Origin: an uncultured Alphaproteobacteria bacterium
Lineage (GTDB): Bacteria > Pseudomonadota > Alphaproteobacteria > RF32 > CAG-239
DNA: 64,000 bases
Assembly (NCBI GenBank): GCA_910577205.1
Contig: CAJTMA010000008.1
Span: forward strand, 4,536 to 68,535
Direction of reading: 5' to 3'
In this document: in pieces, positions 42,568 to 51,549 of the stretch
How positions within the stretch are numbered: position 1 is the stretch's first letter
Layout: each line of letters opens with the position of its first letter
Notes under the pieces: generated by a model
The model's input: only the letters and a program-made list of their open reading frames with translations
What the model was told of the DNA's origin: nothing
Database searches by the model: none
Position numbers and translations under genes: made by a program

Positions 42568-44019
42568 ATGCTGCCCCCTAAAAATAATTTATTTCCTATC
42601 AGAAATGATATCTTAGCCCGCGTTGCTGCCAGTTACTTTGCTGACCGCTTTGCTCATATTGATGACATCCCGGCTCAGGTTCTGCCTGACGGCTCACAGT
42701 GCTATCGCTGCTCTCTGGATAATGACCGTGACGTTGTCCGCCAGATATGCATGGCTGTCTTGGGAATTTGCCCGGCAGATGAAGAAGGCAAAAACCTGCC
42801 GCTGCATGACTATGCTCAACAAGCTTTGGCGCGCACACATCTTGAACCGAGCAAAATTTCGGTAATCAATTCTGCCTGTGCTGCCTGCCGCAAAGAACGC
42901 TACATCGTCAGCGATTTATGCCGCGCCTGCATTGCCCGCCCCTGCCAAGTTAATTGCCCGAAAAACGCCATCAGTTTTGTTAACGGCAAAGCTTTTATTG
43001 ACCAGGATTTGTGCATCAAATGCGGCCGCTGCCACGATGTTTGCCCTTATTCTGCAATCATTAAAAATGTAATTCCATGTGAAGATTCTTGCCCAGTCGG
43101 CGCCATCAGCAAAGACCAGACCGGTAAAGAACACATTGATACCGAAAAATGTATTTCCTGCGGCAAATGCTTGAAATCATGCCCCTTCGGCGCGATTGTC
43201 GAACGCTCCCAAATGGTAGATGTTCTCAAGGCTATGCATGACACAGACAAACACGTTGTCGCCATGATTGCCCCGGCTGTTGTCGGCCAGTTTGCCGGCA
43301 ATGTAAATAATCTTGTCGGTGCTCTGAAAGCCGCCGGATTTGACGATGTTATCGAAGTTGCCGTTGGCGCAGATATCACCACAGAAAAAGAAGCTGCCGA
43401 ATTTATCGAACGCATGGAAGCTGGTGAAAAATTCATGACAACATCCTGCTGCCCGGCTTATTTCCGTGCGGCTCAACTGCACATCCCGGAAATCAAAGAA
43501 TATGTTTCTTCAACCAAAACCCCGATGTATTACACCGCCGAATTGGTTAAACAGGAACGTCCAGACAGCGTCGCCGTTTTTGTCGGCCCATGTTTTGCCA
43601 AACGTGTTGAAGCCGAAACAGATCCTAATGTCGATTATGTGCTGACCTTTGAAGAAATGAATGCTATTTTTGCCGGCGCCAGCATTGATGTTGCTGCCGC
43701 AACCCCTGCTGAATTCACTAAAATTTCCTGCGCACAAGGACGCGGCTTCCCGCTTACCGGAGGCGTTGCCGGCGCAGTCGCATCTTTGGTTGAGGGTAAG
43801 GTTGACATCCGTCCTGAAAAGATTGACGGCTTAAGCACCGAAAACATCAAACTGCTCAAGCGCTATGCCGCTAAAGGCTGTGACTGCAATATGCTTGAAG
43901 TCATGAGCTGCCCCGGCGGCTGCATTTCCGGCCCGGGCTGTATTGCTATGCCCAATAAAGCGACCATTCAGGTAAAGAATTATACCGCTCAAGGCGCTGA
44001 TTTGAAAAACAAAGCATAA
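42568..44019 (+). CDS. Monomeric [FeFe] hydrogenase
   Basis: A 483-residue protein from the ATG at 42568 (AGAGGAA upstream). Ferredoxin-type clusters are at CRACIARPCQVNC, CIKCGRCHDVCPYSA and CISCGKCLKSCPFGA (about 120-205). The H-cluster domain has TSCCPAY, FVGPCFAKRVEA and EVMSCPGGCISGPG, in place of the textbook TSCCPGW, MPCxxKxxE and ExMACPGGCxxGGG. All four cluster-ligating Cys are kept. It probably evolves or takes up H2 with ferredoxin in the cytoplasm. HydE, HydF and HydG are not in the window. Confidence 0.85.
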   Translation: MLPPKNNLFPIRNDILARVAASYFADRFAHIDDIPAQVLPDGSQCYRCSLDNDRDVVRQICMAVLGICPADEEGKNLPLHDYAQQALARTHLEPSKISVINSACAACRKERYIVSDLCRACIARPCQVNCPKNAISFVNGKAFIDQDLCIKCGRCHDVCPYSAIIKNVIPCEDSCPVGAISKDQTGKEHIDTEKCISCGKCLKSCPFGAIVERSQMVDVLKAMHDTDKHVVAMIAPAVVGQFAGNVNNLVGALKAAGFDDVIEVAVGADITTEKEAAEFIERMEAGEKFMTTSCCPAYFRAAQLHIPEIKEYVSSTKTPMYYTAELVKQERPDSVAVFVGPCFAKRVEAETDPNVDYVLTFEEMNAIFAGASIDVAAATPAEFTKISCAQGRGFPLTGGVAGAVASLVEGKVDIRPEKIDGLSTENIKLLKRYAAKGCDCNMLEVMSCPGGCISGPGCIAMPNKATIQVKNYTAQGADLKNKA

Positions 44020-44026
44020 TAAACCA

Positions 44027-44057
44027 ATACCCCCGCAATCCAGCGGGGGTATTTTTT
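44027..44057 (+). terminator. Terminator of the hydrogenase gene
   Basis: A 10-bp stem ATACCCCCGC/GCGGGGGTAT with a 6-nt loop, then TTTTT. Confidence 0.88.
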
Positions 44058-44802
44058 ACTTTTGAAACAGGCGCTTGATTTCTTTCTCTGCCGAGGAACT
44101 GAAATAAGGCTGCCATTCGTGATTGGCATTGAACCCTTTCAAACTTTGTATGGCTTTTTCCCGTATTTCCCCACAGTTCATCCAGGCATCAATCACTGAC
44201 AAGTTGCCAAGATTAAACAGGGCTTGCTGAAGTTCTTCGGGCCAAACCATTTCGTCAATGATTTTCACAATCTCATCAACAGACAAACAGTTTCTATTCA
44301 TCGGCTCGATATAACACTCAGGATAGCCGTTCCAATCAGAAAAAACATCAAACCTGATAATCTTTGGCAGCAGATGTTCATTCAGAAGTTCCGCTTTTCC
44401 GCGAAGTTCATCATACGCAGCAATTAATTCATCATTGCCGCAGAACATCAGAGCCACATAAGCTTCTTGGGACAGACCAAAATGCAGCAATTCTCTTTCC
44501 ACCCAGTAGCCAATTCCCCAGTCATCCAATATGCTATACGGAATACTGACCGTCAGCGCCTTGGCAAAATTAGACTGCGAAAACCGGAAAAAGCGATAGC
44601 GAAATATTTTCCTGTTGCCGCTCTGAATAAGAGCCGGAAGCATAGAATCTTTAAATGCTCCCTGATGAATAAGTTTTTTCAAAGCTTTGTTGTTACGCGC
44701 CTTGATGTATTCCATAACCGTCGCATCACAAACTTCTTCTGCATTTTTCTGTTCGGGTTTTTCCTTTTTTAGAAAAGCACCCAATAAACTAAAATAATTC
44801 AT
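44056..44802 (-). CDS. Hypothetical protein
   Basis: A 248-residue protein taken from the ATG at 44802 (MNYFSLLGAFLKKEK); an upstream ATG at 44880 would add 26 hydrophobic, A/T-rich codons. Helical, with ankyrin-like pairs of helices (MEYIKARNNKALKKLIHQGAF, ALIQSGNRKIFRYRFF) and conserved-looking WGIGYWVERELLHFGLSQEAYVAL. No family recognised. It is convergent with the hydrogenase gene across the terminator. Confidence 0.55.
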   Translation of the reverse strand: MNYFSLLGAFLKKEKPEQKNAEEVCDATVMEYIKARNNKALKKLIHQGAFKDSMLPALIQSGNRKIFRYRFFRFSQSNFAKALTVSIPYSILDDWGIGYWVERELLHFGLSQEAYVALMFCGNDELIAAYDELRGKAELLNEHLLPKIIRFDVFSDWNGYPECYIEPMNRNCLSVDEIVKIIDEMVWPEELQQALFNLGNLSVIDAWMNCGEIREKAIQSLKGFNANHEWQPYFSSSAEKEIKRLFQK

Positions 44803-45045
44803 TTCTTTTAATTTTAAGATTAAACATAATAAGAATAAATCAAAGGAACTATACTTCCGCCGCCCGAATTTGTCAAACATTTATATTTTGTCCAATACAC
44901 CTTCTGTAAACCGACAACGACACACTCTATAATTCACCCTAATCATTGGTGCGGAGCTGAGTTTACCCCAATACAAGCGGCATTAACCATTCAAAATTAT
45001 TCCGCCTCAATAAATCAGGGATTTTCTGTAAGGAATATAACAAAA

Positions 45046-45071
45046 AAGGTTCGGCAAAATCACCGAACCTT
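45046..45071 (-). terminator. Terminator of the racemase gene
   Basis: A 9-bp stem AAGGTTCGG/CCGAACCTT with an 8-nt loop. On the minus strand it is followed by a T-rich tract (TTTTTTG). It sits 16 nt beyond the stop. Confidence 0.85.
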
Positions 45072-45086
45072 CTTAAATTAATTAAC

Positions 45087-45782
45087 TCAAACATATTGAG
45101 AAATAGCTTGCTCTGCGGCAGCTGTCGCATGGCACTCCAGCGTATTAAACAACGGAATATCCGTATCACCTTGCATCACCAGCAGCGGAATTTCCGTACA
45201 TCCTAAGATGATACCCTCAACACCCTGCTTCCTGACTAAATCGCTGATAACCGCCAGAAAATACATCTTTGAGCTGCCCAAAATCTCATTCCGGCACAAT
45301 TCCTCAAAAATTATGCGATCGATCTCCTGACAAGCCTCATCAGAGGGAATAACGGTTTCTATGCCCATCTGTGCCAGCCGCTCACGATAAAACGTTTCCT
45401 TCATCGTAAAACGCGTTCCTAACAAACCAACTTTTTTCAGCCCGGCATTTTGAATTGCCGTTCCCACCGTATCCGCAATATGCAAAATTTTATGACCACC
45501 GACTTCCAGCGTTTCAGCAACTTTATGCATCGTATTTGAACAAATGAGAATGAAATCAACTTCCCGAAGAAAAACATCGGCATGATAGCGCAAATAAGCT
45601 CCCAGCTCATCCCATTTCTCTTGCTGCTGAATGGCTTCAATCACCGCCATATCCAAACTGTCCAGTAAAATTTCCGCGGAATGAGTTCCACCTAAACTCA
45701 GATTAACTGTTTCATTGATAATCCGGTAATACTCCAGCGTCGAAGGCCAAGCCATTCCGCCCAGCAATCCGATTTTCAACAT
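45087..45782 (-). CDS. Aspartate/glutamate racemase-family protein (YgeA type)
   Basis: A 231-residue member of the PLP-independent Asp/Glu/hydantoin racemase superfamily. The two catalytic Cys are in ICSNTMHK (near 80) and ILGCTEIPLL (near 190). The N-terminus KIGLLGGMAWPSTLEYYRIIN is the family hallmark. The start is placed at 45782, five codons after another ATG. It makes or interconverts D-amino acids, possibly for peptidoglycan; substrate undetermined. Confidence 0.85.
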   Translation of the reverse strand: MLKIGLLGGMAWPSTLEYYRIINETVNLSLGGTHSAEILLDSLDMAVIEAIQQQEKWDELGAYLRYHADVFLREVDFILICSNTMHKVAETLEVGGHKILHIADTVGTAIQNAGLKKVGLLGTRFTMKETFYRERLAQMGIETVIPSDEACQEIDRIIFEELCRNEILGSSKMYFLAVISDLVRKQGVEGIILGCTEIPLLVMQGDTDIPLFNTLECHATAAAEQAISQYV

Positions 45783-45887
45783 TTTTGTTTCACACATATT
45801 GTTTGATTTTAATGAATAATATGAAAATAATAAAAATATGCTCTTTAATTACTAAATATCCAGCAGCTTGTCAACGTTTAACAACTG

Positions 45888-46558
45888 CTAACCAAAGTTG
45901 AAACTTATTGCTCCCCCCACCTTCTCTTTCCATCTTAAACATTCCCTCTTCATCTCAACAACTCCCTTTTCTCCTCTACTGCCTCCCCCCCTCCTCGCAA
46001 CTCCCCCTCTCATCACCTCTGCAAACTCTCCCTTTACCCTGCCACAATTCTCTCTTCCAACCCGACAAACACCATCCTGTCCGGCAATTCCCCCACTCAC
46101 CGTTCCTATAAACGCCATCCTCTCCTGCAGCTCTCCCTCTCTTCGTCCCTGCAAGCTCTTTCCTCCCCGACTGCTATTCCATCGTTCACAACACGTTCTC
46201 TCCCCTCTCCCTATTATCTCCCCTTACCAACACTCTCTCCGACAAAACATTCTCTTTTCTCATCCCACAAACTCTCCCTTTACCCTGCCACAATTCCCTC
46301 TTCCAATCCGACAAACGCCATCCTCTCCCGCGACTTTCATTCTCTTCATCCCTACAAACACCTCTCCGCCTCGCGACGACAATTTCCTCTCACCCCTGCA
46401 AGCTCTTTCCTCCCCGACTGCTATTCCATCGCTCACAACACGTTCTCTCCCCTCTCCCGATGATAACTCCCTTGCCCCTCTCCCCTACAAACATCCTCTT
46501 TTTCCCTGCCACAACAAACGATCCTCTCTTCCCGACAAAGCTTTCTTTCACACCACAA
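45888..46558. repeat. Pyrimidine-biased tract with a 246-bp internal duplication
   Basis: For about 670 bp the plus strand is almost entirely C, T and A with very few G (the minus strand is purine-rich, GGGAGAGG-like). Two copies of a block about 246 bp long are visible: CAAACTCTCCCTTTACCCTG at 46022 and 46268, and GCAAGCTCTTTCCTCCCCGA at 46151 and 46398. Open frames on both strands give low-complexity Pro/Ser/Leu or Gly/Arg/Glu proteins and are not called. It lies past the rplQ terminator. The remaining spacer, 45798-45887, is plain A/T-rich sequence. Confidence 0.75.
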
Positions 46559-46585
46559 AAAAAGGAGTCCTCTCGGACTCCTTTT
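46559..46585 (-). terminator. Terminator of rplQ
   Basis: Stem AAAGGAGTCC/GGACTCCTTT with a TCTC loop, followed on the minus strand by TTTTTTT. It lies 22 nt after the rplQ stop. Confidence 0.9.
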
Positions 46586-46607
46586 TAATACCATTTCTCT
46601 AACTGAA

Positions 46608-47054
46608 TTAGTTGGCAGCAGCTTCTTTTTCAGCAGCTTCGGCAACAGCTTTTTCTGCAGCGACGCGAGCTTTATCAGCAGCGCCTTTAGCTGCAACATC
46701 GCGTTCAACCAGTTCAATAATTGCCATCGGAGCAGCATCGCCATAACGAATGCCAGCTTTCAAAACGCGGGTATAACCGCCGTTGCGGCCTTTATAACGT
46801 TCAGCCAAGGTGGAGAAAAGTTTGGAAACAACAGTTTCATCACGCAAGAAAGCCAATGCCAGTCTGCGGCTGTTCAAATCACCTTTTTTGGCATAAGTAA
46901 TCATGTTGTCAGCAAAAGTTCTCAATTCTTTAGCACGCGGCAGGGTAATATTAATCTGTTCGTGTGTCAGCAAAGCATTTGTCAGGTTAGAGAACAAAGC
47001 TCTTCTCTGGCTTCTCGGCATATTTAATTTTCTATGTTTCATTCCATGTCTCAT
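46608..47054 (-). CDS. rplQ: Ribosomal protein bL17
   Basis: A 148-residue protein: MRHGMKHRKLNMPRSQRRAL start, VSKLFSTLAERYKGRNGGYTRVLK core, and an Ala/Glu-rich C-terminal extension beyond the usual about 120 residues. Normally it is the last gene after rpoA. Here it is 410 bp away from rpoA and appears to have its own promoter at 47171-47198 and terminator. AGGAATATG precedes the ATG. Confidence 0.96.
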   Translation of the reverse strand: MRHGMKHRKLNMPRSQRRALFSNLTNALLTHEQINITLPRAKELRTFADNMITYAKKGDLNSRRLALAFLRDETVVSKLFSTLAERYKGRNGGYTRVLKAGIRYGDAAPMAIIELVERDVAAKGAADKARVAAEKAVAEAAEKEAAAN

Positions 47055-47170
47055 GACATATTCCTTTCTTTTCTCTGTGCTTTGCTAGGCAAAGCGGATA
47101 AAACATTTGCTCCCGCCACGGTTTCGACGCTCGCTCATGCACGGAAACACTTAATTCGGAACTGTTTCTA

Positions 47171-47198
47171 ACATACAATATTCTGAATTGCAAGCAAA
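47171..47198 (-). promoter_or_regulatory. Candidate rplQ promoter, same layout as the rpsJ promoter
   Basis: On the minus strand a T run is followed by TTGCTT (47198-47193), 16 bp, TATGTT (47176-47171) and A. The rpsJ promoter at 61804-61831 shares TTGCTTGCA, the 16-bp spacer and TATGTTA. Confidence 0.55.
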
Positions 47199-47220
47199 AA
47201 AGAAAGGATTAAAACCACTA

Positions 47221-47400
47221 TTCAATCTTTTCTTTTTGCCAAGTTTAGCCATCAAGACAGAGTTACGTTTGAACCATAGATATCCTCAGCTAAGCCCCAA
47301 ATACTATCCTGGCTGCAAATCTAGCTGTTTAACTACGCTGGTGAGCGTAGAGCGTCGTCTAACGTCCCTTAACATTAGCCCCGAGTAAACTCGATTTTTC
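47221..47400. other. Structured non-coding stretch between rpoA and rplQ
   Basis: Several short hairpins are packed together: CTACGCT/AGCGTAG (around 47335-47350), AACGTC/GACGTT-type pairs with CTAA/TTAG closure (47359-47378) and CGAG/CTCG followed by ATTTTTCT (47382-47400, plus strand). It does not match tmRNA, RNase P, 6S or SRP RNA signatures that I can recognise. It may be an unknown small RNA ending at the CGAG/CTCG hairpin, or relic sequence. Confidence 0.3.
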
Positions 47401-47410
47401 TGTACAACAA

Positions 47411-47450
47411 CAATAAAAAAACTCCCTTGCAGATAACTGTAAGGGAGTTT
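47411..47450 (-). terminator. Terminator after rpoA
   Basis: A 10-bp stem AAACTCCCTT/AAGGGAGTTT with an extra CAG/CTG pair inside the loop. On the minus strand it is followed by TTTTTTT. It lies 15 nt past the rpoA stop and separates rpoA from rplQ. Confidence 0.88.
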
Positions 47451-47464
47451 CAATAACTTGCCAA

Positions 47465-48475
47465 TTAGAAGTGTTCATCAACACGACGAATCAATTCTTC
47501 GATATTTTCAGGCGGCCAACCCGGAGTATCCATACCCAGGTGAATCCCCATCTTAGCCAAAACTTCTTTGATTTCATTCAAAGATTTACGGCCAAAGTTC
47601 GGAGTACGCAACATTTCTGCTTCTGTTTTCTGAACCAAATCACCGATATAAATGATATTATCATTTTTCAGGCAGTTTGCAGAACGAACAGACAATTCAA
47701 GTTCTTCAACTTTCTTCAGCAGATTACGGTTGAACGGCAGTTCTTCTTTTTCTGCTTCAACTTCAGCTTCCGGTTCGTCAAAGTTGATAAACGGTTTCAA
47801 TTGATCCTGCAAAATACGGGCTGCATAAGCAACAGCATCTTCAGGAGTAACAACGCCATTGGTATCAACAACCAAAGTCAGCTTGTCATAGTCTGTAACT
47901 TGTCCGACACGGGTATTTTCAACTTTGTAAGAAACCTTTTTAACCGGAGAATAGATTGCATCAACGGCAATAACGCCAATCGGAGCATCTGCTGATTTGT
48001 TCTGGCTAGCCGGAACATAACCTTTACCAGTATTAACAGTGAGTTCCATGCTGATTTTAGCACCGGCATCCAAGTTGCAAATTACCAAATCCGGATTCTT
48101 GATTTCAACATCATGACCAGTTTCAATCATTGCAGCAGTGACCTGACAAGGCCCTTCAGCCTTAAGCGTCATTGTCTTCGGCCCTTCGCCATGAACGGCG
48201 ACAGCCAAACCTTTGATGTTCAGAACGATGTCTGTAACATCTTCTCTCACACCCGGAATCACTGAAAACTCATGCAGGACACCATTAATTTTGATTGCGG
48301 TAACAGCACCACCTTGCAGGGAAGATAATAAAACTCTTCTCAGAGCGTTACCTAAAGTTAAACCAAAACCTCTTTCTAAAGGCTCAACCACAATCTTGGC
48401 TCTGTTTCCGCCTTCGCCGGAAACAACTTCTAAGTTTGTAGGTTTAATAAGTTCTTGCCAATTCTTTTGAATCAC
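47465..48475 (-). CDS. rpoA: RNA polymerase alpha subunit
   Basis: A 336-residue protein starting at GTG 48475 (AGAGGA upstream). The N-terminal assembly domain has GFGLTLGNALRRVLLSSLQGGAV. The C-terminal domain has LELSVRSANCLKNDNI and TPNFGRKSLNEIKEVL, contacting UP elements and activators. It is third in the rpsM-rpsK-rpoA unit and is followed by a strong intrinsic terminator. Confidence 0.97.
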   Translation of the reverse strand: MIQKNWQELIKPTNLEVVSGEGGNRAKIVVEPLERGFGLTLGNALRRVLLSSLQGGAVTAIKINGVLHEFSVIPGVREDVTDIVLNIKGLAVAVHGEGPKTMTLKAEGPCQVTAAMIETGHDVEIKNPDLVICNLDAGAKISMELTVNTGKGYVPASQNKSADAPIGVIAVDAIYSPVKKVSYKVENTRVGQVTDYDKLTLVVDTNGVVTPEDAVAYAARILQDQLKPFINFDEPEAEVEAEKEELPFNRNLLKKVEELELSVRSANCLKNDNIIYIGDLVQKTEAEMLRTPNFGRKSLNEIKEVLAKMGIHLGMDTPGWPPENIEELIRRVDEHF

Positions 48476-48570
48476 TGGTATGTCCTCTTTATTATTGCAT
48501 ATGCATATTTTACAAAAATCAAAAGAGGGCGAGGCCGGGATAATCCAGCCTCTCCGTCTCTAACTGAAAA

Positions 48571-48963
48571 TTAAACGCGGCGTCTTTTTCTTAAGCGGCA
48601 GCCATTGTGAGGAATCGGGGTAACATCACGAATTGTAGTGATGGTAAAACCGATAACCTGCAAAGCTCTGATTGCGGATTCGCGTCCAGAACCCGGCCCC
48701 TTAACTTCGACTTCCAAAGTCTTCATACCATGTTCTTGAGCTTTTTTACCTGCTTCTTCAGCAGCAATCTGAGCAGCATAAGGAGTAGATTTACGAGAAC
48801 CTTTAAAACCTTGAGCGCCCGAAGTAGACCAAGCAACGGTATTACCCTGTGCGTCGGTAATTGTTACTCTTGTATTGTTGAAAGTAGAATTCACATGAGC
48901 TACGCCTGCAGTGATATTCTTCTTTTCTTTTCTTTTAACACGTTGTGTTACTGCTTTTGCCAT
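48571..48963 (-). CDS. rpsK: Ribosomal protein uS11
   Basis: A 130-residue small-subunit platform protein: GVAHVNSTFNNTRVTITDAQGNTVAWSTSG, GSRKSTPYAAQIAAE, and the C-terminal DVTPIPHNGCRLRKRRRV. It lies between rpsM and rpoA as usual, with a somewhat long (95-bp) gap before rpoA. Confidence 0.97.
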   Translation of the reverse strand: MAKAVTQRVKRKEKKNITAGVAHVNSTFNNTRVTITDAQGNTVAWSTSGAQGFKGSRKSTPYAAQIAAEEAGKKAQEHGMKTLEVEVKGPGSGRESAIRALQVIGFTITTIRDVTPIPHNGCRLRKRRRV

Positions 48964-48973
48964 GGATACCTAC

Positions 48974-49342
48974 CTATTTCTTCTTATTCGCAATGGTTTT
49001 ACGTTTACCTTTACGGGTACGGGCATTTTGTTTGGTGCTCTGACCACGAACAGGCAGACCTTTACGATGTCTCAAACCTCTGTAGCATCCAAGATCCATT
49101 AAACGTTTAATATTAACACCGACTTCGCGGCGCAGTTCACCTTCAACGACATAAGAACTGTCGATTACTTCACGGACTTTTGCAACTTCTTCTTCGCTCA
49201 AATCCTGAACGCGGCGGTCACCGGCGACACCAGATTTTGCACAAATATCCTGAGCAGTTTTTCTTCCGATACCAAAAATATAAGTCAAAGCTACTTCAAT
49301 TTTTTTGGCAGTTGGAATATTTACACCAGCTATACGAGCCAA
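48974..49342 (-). CDS. rpsM: Ribosomal protein uS13
   Basis: A 122-residue protein of the small-subunit head: ARIAGVNIPTAKKIEVALTYIFGIGR, RGLRHRKGLPVRGQ and the basic C-terminus NARTRKGKRKTIANKKK. It is the first gene after a consensus-like promoter at 49414-49441. Confidence 0.97.
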   Translation of the reverse strand: MARIAGVNIPTAKKIEVALTYIFGIGRKTAQDICAKSGVAGDRRVQDLSEEEVAKVREVIDSSYVVEGELRREVGVNIKRLMDLGCYRGLRHRKGLPVRGQSTKQNARTRKGKRKTIANKKK

Positions 49343-49413
49343 ATTAACTCTCCATCATCTTTAATTATTACAAAATTCAAAAAGTTGATCACCACTTTTC
49401 AAAATTAAGCCGG

Positions 49414-49441
49414 ATTATAGGCTATAATTCGTTAGTGTCAA
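49414..49441 (-). promoter_or_regulatory. Consensus promoter in front of rpsM
   Basis: Minus-strand TTGACA (49441-49436), 16 bp, TATAAT (49419-49414). Both hexamers are perfect sigma-70 consensus. It lies inside what is normally a continuous spc-alpha operon, between adk and rpsM. Confidence 0.8.
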
Positions 49442-49492
49442 CCACCCTTTTACAAAAAAGCGCATTTTTTTACAAAAAATACAAAACTTTAT

Positions 49493-50164
49493 TTAAGCAA
49501 CCGCCAATAAATCATCAATCTTTTTGGAAGTTGCTTCAATTGTTCCCGTCCCGTCCACACATCTGAGCAAACCTTTCTTCTCAAAATAAGGAATAGTCGG
49601 ATAAGTCAGCGCGCGATAATTGACGAGTCGATTCTGTACGGTCGTGCGGTTATCATCCACCCGGCGGTAAAAATCCGTTCCGCCGCAGGCATCACACACA
49701 CCGTAAACTTTCGGTTTCTGGAACTTGTCATGATATCCTGCACCGCAACTCATACAGGAATAGCGACCGAGAATGCGCTCCATGATAATTTCATCCGGAA
49801 CCTGAATCTCAATAACCGCATCCAGCTTAATGCCTTTTTTACCCAGCATATCTTCCAAAACTTCCGCCTGAGGCAAAGTTCTCGGAAAACCGTCCAGAAT
49901 AAAACCGTTCTTGCAGTCATCTTCATCGATTCGCGCTGACAGCATTTTGATAATCATCTCGTCAGAAACCAAATTACCGCCATCAATTAAAGCTTTAATT
50001 TCCAGCCCCAGAGCTGTACCTCTGGCCGCCTCGGCACGCAGCATCTCACCGGTAGACAAATGCGGAATAGCAATTTTTTCTTTCAGCCGGCGAGCCTGAG
50101 TGCCTTTACCACACCCAGGCGCTCCGGTAAAAACCAAATGCAAGCCTAATCCGTTCTGATTCAT
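49493..50164 (-). CDS. adk: Adenylate kinase (zinc-LID type)
   Basis: A 223-residue enzyme for 2 ADP = ATP + AMP. The P-loop is FTGAPGCGKGTQARRL, GFPRTLPQAEVL is the AMP-site segment, and the LID has CMSCGAGYHDKFQKPKVYGVCDAC, a four-Cys zinc knuckle as in Gram-positive and some proteobacterial kinases. It overlaps the secY stop by 1 nt (TAATG). Confidence 0.96.
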   Translation of the reverse strand: MNQNGLGLHLVFTGAPGCGKGTQARRLKEKIAIPHLSTGEMLRAEAARGTALGLEIKALIDGGNLVSDEMIIKMLSARIDEDDCKNGFILDGFPRTLPQAEVLEDMLGKKGIKLDAVIEIQVPDEIIMERILGRYSCMSCGAGYHDKFQKPKVYGVCDACGGTDFYRRVDDNRTTVQNRLVNYRALTYPTIPYFEKKGLLRCVDGTGTIEATSKKIDDLLAVA

Positions 50165-51516
50165 TATTTTTTCTTTCCGCGATTAGACAGAGCGGCTTTT
50201 TTAATCAACCCCTCATACTGATATGCAATCAGATGGGACTGAAGCTGTCCGACAAAATCCATGGTAACTTGAACCACGATAAGCAGGGTTGTTCCGCCCA
50301 AAACAAACGGAACAGACAACTTGCTGATTAAAACTTCAGGCAAAATGCACAGAGCTGTCAAATAGGCTGCCCCCAAAACCGTCAAACGGGTAATGACATA
50401 ATCCAGATAGTCGGCTGTATTTTTACCCGGACGGATACCGGCAATAAAACCGCCATGCTTTTTAAGATTATCTGCAGTTTCTTCCGGATTGAAAACAATC
50501 GCGGTATAGAAGAACGCAAAGAAAATAATCAATGCGGCATACAACCCGAGATACAGCGGTTGACCATGACCCAGCAACTGGCTCAAAGACTGCACCCAAG
50601 ACGGACCATTTTCGGCAGAGAAGTTAGCAATGGTAATCGGCAGCAACAGCAAAGAGCTGGCAAAAATCGGCGGAATAACACCCGTCGGATTAATCTTCAA
50701 AGGCAGGTGAGAATTTTCGGAAGACATCATCCGAGCCCCCATCTGGCGCTTAGGATATTGAATAGTGATTTTACGTTGAGCTCTTTCAACCAAAACAATC
50801 ACATAAATCAAACCGACAATCATTGTCATCAGCAAAGCAATAACGCCTAAAGACATTGAACCGACACGGCCGAGTTCAAAAGTCTGCGCCAAAGCACCAG
50901 GAATATTGGCAATAATACCGACGGTAATAATCAGGGAAGATCCGTTACCGACACCGCGAGATGTTATCTGATCGCCCAGCCAAACGATAAACATCGTACC
51001 GCCGACCAAAGAAACAACCGTTGTAAATTTAAAAACATATCCCGGATTAACCACGGCAGAAACGCCGGCACTGCCTGTCATTCCTTCCAAACCGACAGCA
51101 ATACCATAACCTTGAATAATGGTAATCAAGACAGTCAACATTTTGGTATAATGGGTAATTTTACGATGTCCGGCTTCACCATCTTTTTTCAAAGCAGCCA
51201 AAGACGGAACAACAGATTGCCCCAGCTGCAAAATAATTGATGCCGAGATATAGGGCATAATATTCAGCGCAAAAATCGTCATACGCTCTAATGCACCACC
51301 GGCAAACATATTAAACATACCCAAAATTCCGTTTTGATTACGGGCAAAAATATCCGACAAAATATGCGGATCAATCCCCGGCAACGGAATAAACGTTCCC
51401 AAACGAAAAACAATCAAGGCCAAAACTGTAAACCAGAGTCTTTTTTTCAACTCTGTCGCTTTGCTAAACGCCGACACATCCATATTGGCGGCCATTTTCT
51501 CTGCCAATGATACCAT
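50164..51516 (-). CDS. secY: Protein translocase subunit SecY
   Basis: A 450-residue, ten-segment channel protein. The N-terminal amphipathic helix and first segments carry VFRLGTFIPLPGIDPH. A Ser/Gly-rich plug region with GGALERMTIFALNIMPYISASIILQLG, the cytosolic RQMGARMMSSENSHLPLKINPTGVIPPIFASSL and GGFIAGIRPGKNTADYLDYVITRLT match. It has its own candidate promoter, because a foreign gene and a terminator precede it. Confidence 0.96.
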   Translation of the reverse strand: MVSLAEKMAANMDVSAFSKATELKKRLWFTVLALIVFRLGTFIPLPGIDPHILSDIFARNQNGILGMFNMFAGGALERMTIFALNIMPYISASIILQLGQSVVPSLAALKKDGEAGHRKITHYTKMLTVLITIIQGYGIAVGLEGMTGSAGVSAVVNPGYVFKFTTVVSLVGGTMFIVWLGDQITSRGVGNGSSLIITVGIIANIPGALAQTFELGRVGSMSLGVIALLMTMIVGLIYVIVLVERAQRKITIQYPKRQMGARMMSSENSHLPLKINPTGVIPPIFASSLLLLPITIANFSAENGPSWVQSLSQLLGHGQPLYLGLYAALIIFFAFFYTAIVFNPEETADNLKKHGGFIAGIRPGKNTADYLDYVITRLTVLGAAYLTALCILPEVLISKLSVPFVLGGTTLLIVVQVTMDFVGQLQSHLIAYQYEGLIKKAALSNRGKKK

Positions 51517-51549
51517 TTTTACTTCCTTATCTTTTTAAAACAAACATAT

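Noticed and set aside
45898..46602. 234-codon plus-strand frame in the pyrimidine-rich tract
   Set aside because: Low-complexity Pro/Ser/Leu product, no Shine-Dalgarno site, runs through the rplQ terminator; best explained by scarcity of stop codons in C/T-rich DNA.
47221..47400. tmRNA, RNase P RNA or SRP RNA in the rpoA-rplQ gap
   Set aside because: No tag-peptide reading frame, no tRNA-like ends and none of the conserved core motifs of these RNAs could be found.
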